A stretch of 10,697 bases of DNA from an uncultured Pedobacter sp. (GCA_946478755.1 CAMLDJ010000180.1:1-10697), one strand, 5' to 3'. Positions 1 through 7,501 are shown, numbered from the stretch's first letter. Numbers and translations: made by a program. Notes: a model not told the origin generated them from the sequence alone.

Positions 1-174
1 GGAATGAGGTTAATGGACCTGAAACGCCTGAACAAAGATCCCCGTTTTCAAAAGACCATCACGCATTTGGCAGAAGGAAAAACCTATACGTTGGCACCGA
101 ACAGTCCTGACTATCTCCGTCAGATCTGGCCGGCAGCTTCTGTCATGAACCCTGATTGGCAGTTGAACCCTTAA
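1..174 (+). CDS. SusD/RagB-family outer-membrane lipoprotein, C-terminal end only
   Basis: Only the last 57 codons are in the window; the reading frame is open from base 1 and stops with TAA at 172-174. The visible part holds a GMRLMDLKRLNKDPRF stretch and ends in a Y-L-R-Q-I-W-P ... NP-x-x-x-NP pattern. In SusD/RagB proteins the C-terminus commonly carries a 'G-x-R-x-x-D-L-K-R' helix followed by an I/W-P ... NP ... NP tail. SusD-like proteins are surface lipoproteins that cap a SusC TonB-dependent channel and bind its substrate, so a susC gene is expected just upstream, outside the window. The substrate cannot be told from this fragment. The family call rests on these C-terminal motifs alone. 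No hairpin terminator is visible in the 93 bp before the next gene, so read-through into the ABC genes is possible. Confidence 0.75.
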   Translation, partial: GMRLMDLKRLNKDPRFQKTITHLAEGKTYTLAPNSPDYLRQIWPAASVMNPDWQLNP

Positions 175-267
175 TCAAAGGCTCCACCTGACAATTGAAC
201 CGCCGCAGGCAGCTTGAAGACAATTAAAGACATATGATACACCTGAAAAAACAAAATATATAAATAG

Positions 268-1206
268 ATGAAACAAAGTATCGTAAAGCTGGAGCATCTT
301 TCGCACCGGTATAGTAAAGATTGGGCCATTGAAGACATCAGCTTTGAAATCGATAAAACTGGAATTGTGGGTTTGCTGGGCTCTAACGGAGCCGGTAAAT
401 CTACGACGATGAATATCCTTTGCGGTGTTTTAAGCCAGACAGAGGGCAAGGTACTGATCGAAGGATTTGATACCCGGGAACACCCTGCAGAGGCAAAGAA
501 ACGAATCGGTTTTTTGCCTCAGAATGCTCCTTTATATCTGGAAGTTACGGTAGATGAATACCTGACCTATTGTGCAAATTTAAGGCATATCCCGGGTAAC
601 AAAATCAAAGCCGCTGTTGATGAGGTAAAAGAAAAATGCGGTGTCGCTCACTTTAGTAAAAGGCTGTTGGGTAATTTATCTGGTGGATATCGTCAGCGCG
701 TTGGCATTGCCCAGGCCATTATCCATCATCCCTTGCTTGTTGTTTTGGATGAACCTACAAATGGTCTCGATCCCAACCAGATCCTGGAGGTGCGACACCT
801 CATCAAAGAGATAGCTGAAGAGCGATCCGTCATCTTTTCTTCTCACATTCTGGCAGAGATTCAGGCTACCTGTCATGATATTATTATGATTGAAGGCGGT
901 AAAATGGTATTCTCCGATACCATGGACTCTTTTAACAATTATATAGAACCAAACAGTTTGGTAGTAACCCTCGGTAATCCTCCGGCTAAAGAAAAATTAG
1001 CTGCATTACCGGGGATTACCAATGTTGAATTTTTGACCAGTAAAACCATCAGGATGCACTTTAACATCACGCAAGACATCACAGAAAGTATTGTAGAAAC
1101 CAGTGTGGCTCAAGGCTGGAAACTAAAAGAGATTAACCTGGAAAAAAGTGCGCTGGATGCCATTTTTGCTCAACTATCTAATAAAAAACAAAACCATACC
1201 GCCTAA
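268..1206 (+). CDS. ABC transporter ATP-binding protein, GldA-like
   Basis: This 312-residue nucleotide-binding subunit of an ABC-2 type transporter should hydrolyse ATP at the inner face of the cytoplasmic membrane to drive the membrane protein encoded directly downstream. All motifs are intact: Walker A GSNGAGKST at residues 38-46, Q-loop glutamine at 85, signature LSGGYRQRV at 137-145, Walker B with DEPT at 161-164 and the D-loop GLDP after it, and the H-loop SSHIL around 191-195. About 100 further residues follow, as in the GldA/CcmA-like ATPases of the ABC-2 class. The ATG start sits behind an A-rich stretch with no Shine-Dalgarno motif, which is normal for Bacteroidota. The next gene begins 3 bp after the stop, so the two are surely co-transcribed. 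GldA itself is a gliding-motility component, but many paralogues are not linked to gliding, so I give no gene symbol. Confidence 0.92.
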   Translation: MKQSIVKLEHLSHRYSKDWAIEDISFEIDKTGIVGLLGSNGAGKSTTMNILCGVLSQTEGKVLIEGFDTREHPAEAKKRIGFLPQNAPLYLEVTVDEYLTYCANLRHIPGNKIKAAVDEVKEKCGVAHFSKRLLGNLSGGYRQRVGIAQAIIHHPLLVVLDEPTNGLDPNQILEVRHLIKEIAEERSVIFSSHILAEIQATCHDIIMIEGGKMVFSDTMDSFNNYIEPNSLVVTLGNPPAKEKLAALPGITNVEFLTSKTIRMHFNITQDITESIVETSVAQGWKLKEINLEKSALDAIFAQLSNKKQNHTA

Positions 1207-1209
1207 AAG

Positions 1210-3417
1210 ATGAGAACGATTTTTAAAATTGCACGTTTTGAGCTAAGCACGTTATTTTACTCCCCCGTAGCCTGGCTGGTATTGATGATCTTTCCCATCC
1301 AGGCTGGATTGGATATCACTAAGTTTATTCAGATGATCGGAAGGGCCTCAAGAATGGGCCAGGAATTTACAGAGATCACCGATAAGATTTTTGGTGGTAA
1401 TTATGGCTTTTTTGCCGGGGTAAAGAATAGCCTTTATTTATATATCCCATTGTTAACCATGGGACTGATCAGTAGGGAGACCCACAGCGGTTCGATCAAG
1501 CTGCTGTTGTCCTCTCCAATTAAAGTAAGGGATATTGTACTGGGTAAATACCTGGCCATGATGGCTTACGGCTTAATCCTGATATTCATTGTCGTACTTT
1601 TTGGGGTGGCCGGAGGATTTTCCATAAAAAACATGGATTATGGGCAGGTTATTTCCGGAACTTTTGGCTTATATCTGCTGATCTGTGCTTATTCGGCTAT
1701 AGGATTGTTTATGTCTTCCCTAACTTCATACCAGGTAGTGGCGGCCATTAGTACATTGGGAATATTGGGCCTGTTAAATTTTGTAGGCGGCTTATTACAG
1801 GGGGTAGACCTCATCCGCCATGTTACTTATTTTTTATCCATTTCCGGTCGAACAGAACAGGCGATCAGTGGCTTGATCAGTACAGAGGATGTCGCTTACT
1901 TTTTAATTGTAATTGTTTTCTTTTTAATGCTGACCGGGATTAAGCTCCAGGCTGGAAGAGAAGCAAAACCATGGTCTGTAAAGGTACTGCGTTATGTAGC
2001 ATTGATCTTCGTATGTTTTGTTGTTGGGTATGTCAGCTCAAGGCCTTCGCTTACCGGCTATCTGGATCTCACTGCAGTTAAAATGCGTACGCTGAATGCA
2101 AATAGCATCGCGCTCATCAAGACCATGAATAAGCCGCTTAAAATCACTACTTATGTCAACATTCTGGATGAGAACTATTATATGGCCAAACCAGAAGTTA
2201 AAAGTGCAGATGAAAAAACCCTCATGCAGTATCGGCGCTTTATGCCGGATCTGCAAATGGATTATGTGTATTATTACGATACATCAAAAAATTCTAATCT
2301 ATATAAGAGTCATCCCGGACTTGAAGAAAAGGCACTCGCAAAAAATGTCGCAGCTATTTACGGGTTGGATTTCAAAACCATTCTAACGCCCGCAGAGATC
2401 AGAAAGATTGTTGATCTGAGTGGAGAAGAGAACCGTGTAGTACGGCAGTTGACTTATGGCGATCAGAAAACCTTTCTGCGTTATTTTAACGACATGATGA
2501 TGTATGCGAGTGAGCAGGAAATTACTGCTGCCTTAAAACGTATCGTGGAGCCTTCCAAAATCCCCGTTGTTACTTTCCTGACTGGTCATGACGAACGGAG
2601 TAATTACAAAGCAGGAGATAAAGAATACAGAGTAGCCAGTATTGAACTTACCTTCAGGTATGCTTTGATTAATCAGGGCTTCGATGTCGATACCGTATCT
2701 TTACGGGTACAGGATATTCCGGCAAAAACGACTATCCTGGTGATTGCGGATCCTAAGGTTAATTTCTCCGCCACTGATCTGGATAAAATTAAACGTTACA
2801 TAGATCGGGGTGGTAATTTACTGATTACTACAGAGCCGGGCAGACAGGCTATCCTTAGCCCGGTGCTGGATCATTTAGGCATTGGAATGAAGAATGATGC
2901 TGTTATAGAAAAGAGCAGAGATTTTGCGCCTGATTTTATTTTGGCTGGTTTTTCTGATCATGCGGGAGATTACTTTAGGAAATACAACAATTCCTTTCAG
3001 GCTAAAGGAGTTGTCGCCATGCCGGCGGTGGCCAGCTTAAAGACCATCTCAACATCACCATTTCACATTACCCCAATTTTAATCGATCAGCAAAGGAATC
3101 CTTTGGCGCTTGCGCTTAGCCGTAACGTAGCTGGTAAAGAACAACGGATCATGGTTTCGGGGGATGCTGATTTTATGAGTTCGGTAGAGATTGCGAGGGG
3201 CAGACCCGTAACTAAAAACTTTGATGTCATCACGGAAACATTCAGGTGGTTCAGCAATGGGGAATTTCCTGTAAATACCTACAGACCTAAATCTCAGGAT
3301 GTGATTAGTAGTGATGATGCAGGGGTGCAGGCCATCAGGGTATTTTTCTTTGGTATACTACCATTTTCTTTACTGATCGCTGCTACCACATTGCTGATTT
3401 ATAGAAAAAGGAGATAA
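1210..3417 (+). CDS. Gldg-family protein: ABC-2 permease (GldF-like) fused to a GldG-like domain
   Basis: This 735-residue membrane protein is the partner of the GldA-like ATPase upstream. Residues 1 to about 250 form an ABC-2 type permease, with hydrophobic segments near 15-34, 74-88, 113-136, 149-171, 176-196 and 228-246 and the 'SRETHSGSIKLLLSSPI' element typical of GldF/NosY-like permeases. A further hydrophobic segment (about 259-277) leads into a large, probably periplasmic GldG-like region (about 280-700). That region starts with the pattern D-L-T ... K-M-R-T-L ... S, followed by I-x-x-Y, and includes a segment with 'FLTGHDER' and 'GGNLLITTEPGR'. A last hydrophobic helix at about 708-730 ends in basic residues. 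In gliding Flavobacteria GldF and GldG are separate proteins of roughly 240 and 560 residues; here they form one chain. The substrate is unknown. The DUF4340 protein often found after such genes is absent: a terminator follows at once. Confidence 0.88.
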   Translation: MRTIFKIARFELSTLFYSPVAWLVLMIFPIQAGLDITKFIQMIGRASRMGQEFTEITDKIFGGNYGFFAGVKNSLYLYIPLLTMGLISRETHSGSIKLLLSSPIKVRDIVLGKYLAMMAYGLILIFIVVLFGVAGGFSIKNMDYGQVISGTFGLYLLICAYSAIGLFMSSLTSYQVVAAISTLGILGLLNFVGGLLQGVDLIRHVTYFLSISGRTEQAISGLISTEDVAYFLIVIVFFLMLTGIKLQAGREAKPWSVKVLRYVALIFVCFVVGYVSSRPSLTGYLDLTAVKMRTLNANSIALIKTMNKPLKITTYVNILDENYYMAKPEVKSADEKTLMQYRRFMPDLQMDYVYYYDTSKNSNLYKSHPGLEEKALAKNVAAIYGLDFKTILTPAEIRKIVDLSGEENRVVRQLTYGDQKTFLRYFNDMMMYASEQEITAALKRIVEPSKIPVVTFLTGHDERSNYKAGDKEYRVASIELTFRYALINQGFDVDTVSLRVQDIPAKTTILVIADPKVNFSATDLDKIKRYIDRGGNLLITTEPGRQAILSPVLDHLGIGMKNDAVIEKSRDFAPDFILAGFSDHAGDYFRKYNNSFQAKGVVAMPAVASLKTISTSPFHITPILIDQQRNPLALALSRNVAGKEQRIMVSGDADFMSSVEIARGRPVTKNFDVITETFRWFSNGEFPVNTYRPKSQDVISSDDAGVQAIRVFFFGILPFSLLIAATTLLIYRKRR

Positions 3418-3428
3418 CTTTAAGCTAA

Positions 3429-3464
3429 AAAAGGCCGCGCCAAAAGTGAATGACGCGGCCTTTT
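3429..3464. terminator. Two-way intrinsic terminator between convergent genes
   Basis: A perfect 11-bp inverted repeat, AAAAGGCCGCG (3429-3439) and CGCGGCCTTTT (3454-3464), encloses a 14-base loop. The core is a 7-bp pure G/C stem flanked by A on the left and T on the right. Each strand therefore reads as a G/C hairpin followed by a U-run: TTTTGTTATTTATTT on the plus strand and TTTTTT on the minus strand. It lies 11 bp after the stop of the GldF-GldG fusion gene and 5 bp from the stop of the convergent aldo/keto reductase gene, so it most likely ends both transcripts. Confidence 0.92.
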
Positions 3465-3469
3465 GTTAT

Positions 3470-4450
3470 TTATTTATTTGCCATTCTCGCATGTTCCTCA
3501 TTATACCTCGCGCCGGTATCCGGATATCTTGCCAGCAACTCCTCAATAGCTTTCAAATCCTCCGCGGTCAATTCCACATCCACTGCCCCGGCGTTTTCCC
3601 TCAGGTATTTCGTTTTTTTAGTCCCCGGGATAGGGATAATGTGTTCACCCTGGTGCAGAATCCAGGCCAGTGCTATTTGAGCAGGGGTAGCATTTTTAGC
3701 CTCCGCTATTCCCGCAAATCCTTCAGCAAGTTTCCTGTTGTTTTCCGCATACTGCTCCTGGTAGCGGGGCAATGTCCTGCGGAAATCATGGTCTCCAAGT
3801 GTACTCACATCAAGGGTATTGGTTACCAGTCCTCTGGCCAGCGGACTGAAAGGAATAAACGATATGCCCAGTTCCCGGGTCAAAGGAAGTATTTCTGCTT
3901 CTACATCCCTTGTTAACAGTGAATACTCACTTTGCAGCGCAGCAATCGGATGCACGGCATGTGCTTTTTTAAGTGATCCCGTAGAGGCCTCCGACAAGCC
4001 AAGGTATCTAACCTTGCCCTCTTTAACCAATTCGCTCATCGCACCTACGGTTTCTTCAATGGGCACGTTCGGATCTACGCGATGTGCATAATACAGATCA
4101 ATATGATCTATACGAAGGCGTTTCAGGCTTTGCTCAACTGCAGTCTTCAAATAAGCAGGAGATGCATCAAACGAGCGGGCCTTATCATCATCCCACCTGA
4201 AGCCAAATTTTGTTGCGATAAAAATCCTATCCCTGTTTGGCACCAAAACCTGGGACACCAGTTTCTCATTGTCGCCTTTGGCATAAATGTCAGCTGTGTC
4301 CCAAAAATTAATGCCCAGCTCGATGGCCAGGTTCAAGGTGGCCAGTGATTCCTTATCATCCGGCTCACCGTAGGCATGGTTCATCCCCATAGTGCCCAGC
4401 CCTATGGCCGATAGTTGTTCGCTGGTATTACCTAATTTTCTATATTTCAT
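3470..4450 (-). CDS. Aldo/keto reductase
   Basis: This cytosolic NAD(P)H-dependent oxidoreductase has 326 residues, the usual length for the family, with a (beta/alpha)8-barrel layout. It begins [20 protein letters not shown], the standard first strand. The catalytic tetrad is complete: Asp51 and Tyr56 in [11 protein letters not shown], Lys81 in IATKFG, and His123 in DLYYAHRVD. The cofactor-binding segment [13 protein letters not shown] lies at 274-286, followed by the usual C-terminal helix and tail. It resembles the YajO/AKR13-like group that reduces aldehydes and ketones, but the natural substrate cannot be read from the sequence. The start codon is 10 bp after the stop of the SnoaL-like gene, so the two form an operon. 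Transcription ends at the shared terminator near 3450. Confidence 0.93.
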   Translation of the reverse strand: MKYRKLGNTSEQLSAIGLGTMGMNHAYGEPDDKESLATLNLAIELGINFWDTADIYAKGDNEKLVSQVLVPNRDRIFIATKFGFRWDDDKARSFDASPAYLKTAVEQSLKRLRIDHIDLYYAHRVDPNVPIEETVGAMSELVKEGKVRYLGLSEASTGSLKKAHAVHPIAALQSEYSLLTRDVEAEILPLTRELGISFIPFSPLARGLVTNTLDVSTLGDHDFRRTLPRYQEQYAENNRKLAEGFAGIAEAKNATPAQIALAWILHQGEHIIPIPGTKKTKYLRENAGAVDVELTAEDLKAIEELLARYPDTGARYNEEHARMANK

Positions 4451-4460
4451 AAGTTAATGA

Positions 4461-4907
4461 TTAAAAGACTAGCCGTTGGTATACTTCCCATGCACTTCGT
4501 TCCACCCGGTTATGGGCCAGTTTGTTATTCCTGATTTCCCAAATAGCGATGCCCGTCATATCTATGGGCTTATGGTTAGGCTCCAGGCCAAACATGCCAT
4601 TATGGAAGCCGGTTAACCGCCATCTCGATACGACCCGGGTACCATCCTTACTTTCAAAGATATCTAAGGTTTCTAAATTGCTCTCATGAATTGTTTTCAG
4701 AAATCCTGCAACCCACTGCTTAAATTGCTCGCGGCCTTTGATTTCCATACCAGCACTGGTGATCATAAAATCTTCGACCATGAGTTCATCAATCAGGTCC
4801 AGGTTATAAGGATAGCTCCACACATTGTTCCAAAAATGCAGTACTTTATCCATAGGAGCTAAGTCTGATAACGATTGCGGTTGAGAAGTGTTTGAATTTG
4901 TCGTCAT
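4461..4907 (-). CDS. SnoaL/NTF2-like small protein (possible ester cyclase type)
   Basis: This 148-residue protein has the cone-shaped alpha+beta fold pattern of the NTF2/SnoaL superfamily. An N-terminal helix contains FWNNVWSYPYN. It is followed by 'ELMVEDFMITSAG...IKGREQFKQWV', which is the common entry motif, then by strand pairs with 'VSRWRLTGFHNGMFG' and 'GIAIWEIRNNKLAHNRVERS'. SnoaL polyketide cyclases usually end in a motif with His and Asp (EHW...D type). Here the equivalent stretch reads NRVERSAWEVYQRL, so the acid is not clearly kept and cyclase activity is doubtful. The first 15 or so residues are rich in Ser, Asn, Thr and Gln and probably unstructured. It is co-directional with, and 10 bp upstream of, the aldo/keto reductase, which suggests a shared small-molecule task. 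No function can be fixed. Confidence 0.8.
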   Translation of the reverse strand: MTTNSNTSQPQSLSDLAPMDKVLHFWNNVWSYPYNLDLIDELMVEDFMITSAGMEIKGREQFKQWVAGFLKTIHESNLETLDIFESKDGTRVVSRWRLTGFHNGMFGLEPNHKPIDMTGIAIWEIRNNKLAHNRVERSAWEVYQRLVF

Positions 4908-5007
4908 TCAACTTTTATGTTTTTGTTTCAATAAACAACTATAAGCTCAATTTTCCAAAAAAGGTTTTTATCCTGCTGATTTATATCGCCTCTATCATTT
5001 TTTTTTA

Positions 5008-5015
5008 CAAAAGTA
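5008..5015 (-). promoter_or_regulatory. Candidate -7 box for the SnoaL-like/aldo-keto reductase operon
   Basis: Read on the minus strand, this is TACTTTTG, an exact match to the Bacteroidota -7 consensus TAnnTTTG. It lies 7 bp after the stop of the TPR-type gene and about 100 bp before the start of the SnoaL-like gene, with an A9 run just downstream. The upstream -33 TTTG element is poor (TTTC about 16 bp away), and 8-base matches occur by chance in A/T-rich DNA, so this is only a candidate. No terminator was seen between the TPR-type gene and the SnoaL-like gene, so read-through is an alternative. Confidence 0.3.
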
Positions 5016-5021
5016 TGGTGA

Positions 5022-6749
5022 TTACCTGGTAGAAACGGGAAGAAAAACTGAGGCTGGTGGAATCGTCTCTGCGTCAGAGAACGCCTGGATGTAAGCAGTT
5101 TTATATGCAGCCATCGGCTCAACTTTATGCCGGGCATTCAAACTTTGATACCGTCCCAGTAATGACCAGCCGTTTCCTGGATTTAGTTCCAGATCCGTTT
5201 TGTATACCTGTTCTGCAGCTGCCGGTTTCCCCAGCTTTAAAAGGTAAGCCCCTAAAAATTGTCTTGCAGGCAGCGGCCAGTCCATTGGTTCAGCGTAGAT
5301 CAGTTTATCTTCTGTTTTTATGGCTTCATTCAGGCTTTGAATGGCTGCAGCATTCTTTCTTTGATCAAATAAAATAACTGCATTTAAAATGTTCTCCGCA
5401 ATCTCTGCGCCTTGCAAAGCCGTATTAAAAGGAATACGCCTTTTTTTCAAAATAGGGTCTTTCATTTTACCTCGCAGCTGGGCAAGCTGCCTGCTGGCCA
5501 GATCCGGCTTGCGGGTATACACATAAGCCAGCCCCCTGGCAAAATTATTCAGTATCCCTGCATAGGTCCAGCGAGGATTCGGCTGGATGGTATCCTTTAA
5601 TAGCTCATCCCATTTACCAAGCCGTACAAGGGTGAAGACTGGCATCATGTATAAATATTGAGCATAAGTATCCTCATAACCTGGCAAAACACTTTTTCTG
5701 CACCGTATGGCATCTTTCATCCCTTTGACATACATTCCACCTGTCAGGCCACAAAAAGCCTGAACGGCAAAATAGTGGGACGAATGTTTGGTAAGCGAAA
5801 GGTGTTTTGCGAGTGAATCATAACGCGCAAGACCTGCATCGGCTTTATCATTGGCCGCTACGCCCAATGAATAAAGGCCGTTTCTCTGGTACACGTGACT
5901 GGACATATGAACCATATGTGCTATCCCCGGAAAAAGATCTTTCAGTGCCTGGGCATTGGGCAAGGCACGCTCAGGCTTACGCGATGCTTCCGTTAAATGT
6001 ATAAAATAGTGTAAAGCACCTGGGTGTTTTGGGCTTTCCTGCAATATACTTTTGCACAAATCTACCACTTCTGGCGTCCATTCTTTTGGCGATCCGTCGC
6101 TGTTCCAGAAATTCCAGGCATGGATCAGCATCACAGCGTCTATAAAAAGGGCCTTAATGTCTGCGTCCTGAGGGTATATCGAGATGAGCTCCTTCATACC
6201 TTGTGCATAGGCCTTGTTCAGTTTTGTTTTTATGGTGTCGGCATCTGATGACGGATAACGGAGGTTCATTGCCTTAATGAGGTCGCGCTCTTTTGGTGAT
6301 GATATACCTGCAGATTCGTTCATCAGTTTTAAAACTTCTGATATGTTGTTTGGGAGGATATAATTGTGGGCAGAATTATAGTAAGGCCCCATCACCAATG
6401 CTTGCCCCCAATAGGCCATCGCGCAGTTGGGATCAAACCTGGCTGCTTCTTTAAAGGAGGCCAGCGCTTCCTTCATATGGTAACTATAATACATCGTTAG
6501 CCCCTGGTCAAAATAAAGCTGCGCACTGTCGCCAACCGCCGATATCTGGTAAGAATAGTGCCCCCAGCCAGGCAGCTGCATTATAAATTTACCGTCGTCC
6601 GCTCTTCCAATGTTTTCTGTGGGTGACAAAGAGCCACATGTCGCTACAATTGCCTTGCTATAATCCAATAAATAGGAAGGCCTTTGCGTATATTCAGTAC
6701 CACCAGAAAAAAAGAGGCAGCAGATAAAAAGCAGCAGTAGCGTTTTCAT
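5022..6749 (-). CDS. Secreted TPR-type protein with a conserved His-rich motif, function unknown
   Basis: This 575-residue protein has an N-terminal hydrophobic signal sequence (residues 1 to about 17, MKTLLLLFICCLFFSGG), so it is exported to the periplasm or beyond. The two Cys at 10-11 do not sit in a good lipobox. Helical-repeat (tetratricopeptide-like) segments follow. The first, at about 76-122, reads AQLYFDQGLTMYYSYHMKEA and continues through FDPNCAMAYWGQALVMGPYYN. A second clear one at the C-terminus (about 494-535) holds PARQFLGAYLLKLG and DLELNPGNGWSLLGRY. The middle holds HPGALHYFIHLTEASRKPERAL (242-263) and HMVHMSSHVYQRNGLY (278-293), with six His within 44 residues. I recognise this pattern from widespread uncharacterised TPR proteins; no enzymatic role is known to me. 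The ATG start is chosen because it gives the signal peptide directly. The gene is divergent from the sigma-factor gene across 215 bp. Confidence 0.85.
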   Translation of the reverse strand: MKTLLLLFICCLFFSGGTEYTQRPSYLLDYSKAIVATCGSLSPTENIGRADDGKFIMQLPGWGHYSYQISAVGDSAQLYFDQGLTMYYSYHMKEALASFKEAARFDPNCAMAYWGQALVMGPYYNSAHNYILPNNISEVLKLMNESAGISSPKERDLIKAMNLRYPSSDADTIKTKLNKAYAQGMKELISIYPQDADIKALFIDAVMLIHAWNFWNSDGSPKEWTPEVVDLCKSILQESPKHPGALHYFIHLTEASRKPERALPNAQALKDLFPGIAHMVHMSSHVYQRNGLYSLGVAANDKADAGLARYDSLAKHLSLTKHSSHYFAVQAFCGLTGGMYVKGMKDAIRCRKSVLPGYEDTYAQYLYMMPVFTLVRLGKWDELLKDTIQPNPRWTYAGILNNFARGLAYVYTRKPDLASRQLAQLRGKMKDPILKKRRIPFNTALQGAEIAENILNAVILFDQRKNAAAIQSLNEAIKTEDKLIYAEPMDWPLPARQFLGAYLLKLGKPAAAEQVYKTDLELNPGNGWSLLGRYQSLNARHKVEPMAAYKTAYIQAFSDAETIPPASVFLPVSTR

Positions 6750-6862
6750 AAGGTCGGTATTAAAGCTTATCTACAACAAACTAAAAATCAATTAAATATA
6801 CCGATTTTAGCAATCGTTTTTATACGTATTTTACAGAAATAGTTGTCCTCTATTTTTCTATT

Positions 6863-6896
6863 TTGCGAAATATAGTTTGACATGGAAATAATTTTG
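6863..6896 (+). promoter_or_regulatory. Candidate promoter of the ECF sigma-factor gene
   Basis: A TTG (part of TTTTG) at 6863-6865 is followed after 23 bases by TAATTTTG at 6889-6896, an exact TAnnTTTG box. This fits the Bacteroidota housekeeping promoter pattern TTG-N17-23-TAnnTTTG at the upper limit of spacing. Transcription would begin near 6900-6904, leaving a leader of about 60 bases before the ATG at 6965. A second, weaker candidate box (TATAGTTTG, one base too long) lies at 6871-6879. On the opposite strand no good promoter for the TPR-type gene stands out. Confidence 0.45.
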
Positions 6897-6921
6897 TAAA
6901 CAAATTTCGTTGTTGCAAGAA

Positions 6922-6935
6922 TAAGTTGCAACTTA
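6922..6935. promoter_or_regulatory. Perfect 14-bp palindrome in the sigma-factor leader, possible operator
   Basis: TAAGTTGCAACTTA is its own reverse complement. It lies 26 bp after the candidate -7 box and 30 bp before the start codon of the ECF sigma-factor gene. The core GTTGCAA also occurs once more as a direct copy at 6912-6918, 13 bp upstream (centre to centre), about one helical turn or slightly more. This arrangement suits a dimeric repressor or activator. A 14-bp palindrome is expected by chance about once per 16 kb, so the position carries more weight than the palindrome itself. Confidence 0.4.
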
Positions 6936-6964
6936 AGGCTTGTTCGCTTTTTTATCTCAATTTC

Positions 6965-7501
6965 ATGAACGAAGTCCTTTCTATAAAAAATGGCAACGTA
7001 AAATCCTTTGAACAGGTATACTATTCATGGAGCGAAAAAATCTATACCTTCATATTCCGGCAGTGCAACTCTGAGGAGATTGCCGATGAAGTGGTACAGC
7101 AGGTTTTTGTTCGTTTATGGGAAAAAAGAGCAAACCTTTCCCTCGAGCATAGTCTGAATGTTCAGCTCTTTAGGATGTCGAGAACTATTTTTATTGATGA
7201 ACTGAGAAAAGCAGCACGCAGGCGGCGTTATCTCCATGAGCTGCAGCAAAACAAAGACAAAGCGTATACAGAAGACGCTTTTGAGGGCAAGGAAATCCTG
7301 CAATTGGTCAATAGTGCCATAGAAAGCATGCCCCCAGTCAGGAAACAGGTGTTTCTCATGAGCCGGGTTGAGCATCTTTCTCATCAGCAGATCGCCGGAA
7401 AACTCGGCATTGCGCCCAAAACTGTCGAGAACCACATCAGCCTTGCCTTGAAGTATCTGCGTCGTTTTACCCTGTTGATGGCCTTTCTGGCGCTGTATTG
7501 A
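6965..7501 (+). CDS. ECF-type RNA polymerase sigma-70 factor (FecI-like)
   Basis: This 178-residue cytoplasmic sigma factor should direct RNA polymerase to a small set of promoters, probably including that of the adjacent transporter gene. Region 2 spans about residues 14-85: FEQVYYSWSEKIYTFIFRQC, then EEIADEVVQQVFVRLWEKR, then RTIFIDELRKAARRRR. Region 4 spans about 113-166: VNSAIESMPPVRKQVFLMSR followed by a helix-turn-helix around LSHQQIAGKLGIAPKTVENHI. It ends in a short hydrophobic tail, as many Bacteroidota members of this family do. I chose ATG at 6965 because homologous sequence starts there. A TTG codon at 6926 in the same frame would add 13 residues without family character and would place the palindrome inside the coding region. 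The FecR-type gene follows after 64 bp with no terminator, so they probably form one operon. Confidence 0.92.
   Translation: MNEVLSIKNGNVKSFEQVYYSWSEKIYTFIFRQCNSEEIADEVVQQVFVRLWEKRANLSLEHSLNVQLFRMSRTIFIDELRKAARRRRYLHELQQNKDKAYTEDAFEGKEILQLVNSAIESMPPVRKQVFLMSRVEHLSHQQIAGKLGIAPKTVENHISLALKYLRRFTLLMAFLALY

Noticed and set aside
171..449. Minus-strand open frame of 92 residues overlapping the start of the GldA-like gene
   Set aside because: It covers the conserved Walker A region of the real gene in antisense and its product has no family character; it is a shadow.
3446..3916. Plus-strand open frame of 156 residues over the 3' part of the aldo/keto reductase
   Set aside because: It is antisense to a complete, well-conserved reductase, begins inside the terminator loop, and its product is Cys/Arg/Phe-rich with no recognisable motif.
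6802..6821. Small hairpin CGATT-TTAGC-AATCG followed by a T-run on the plus strand
   Set aside because: The stem is only 5 bp and A/T-rich, and no plus-strand gene ends upstream, so a terminator role is unlikely.
6822..6829. Palindrome ATACGTAT in the divergent intergenic region
   Set aside because: An 8-bp palindrome is common by chance in A/T-rich DNA, and no second copy was seen nearby.
6926..6964. TTG start that would lengthen the sigma factor by 13 residues
   Set aside because: The added residues (MQLKACSLFYLNF) match nothing typical of the family and would place the start inside the palindrome; the ATG at 6965 fits the usual family N-terminus.
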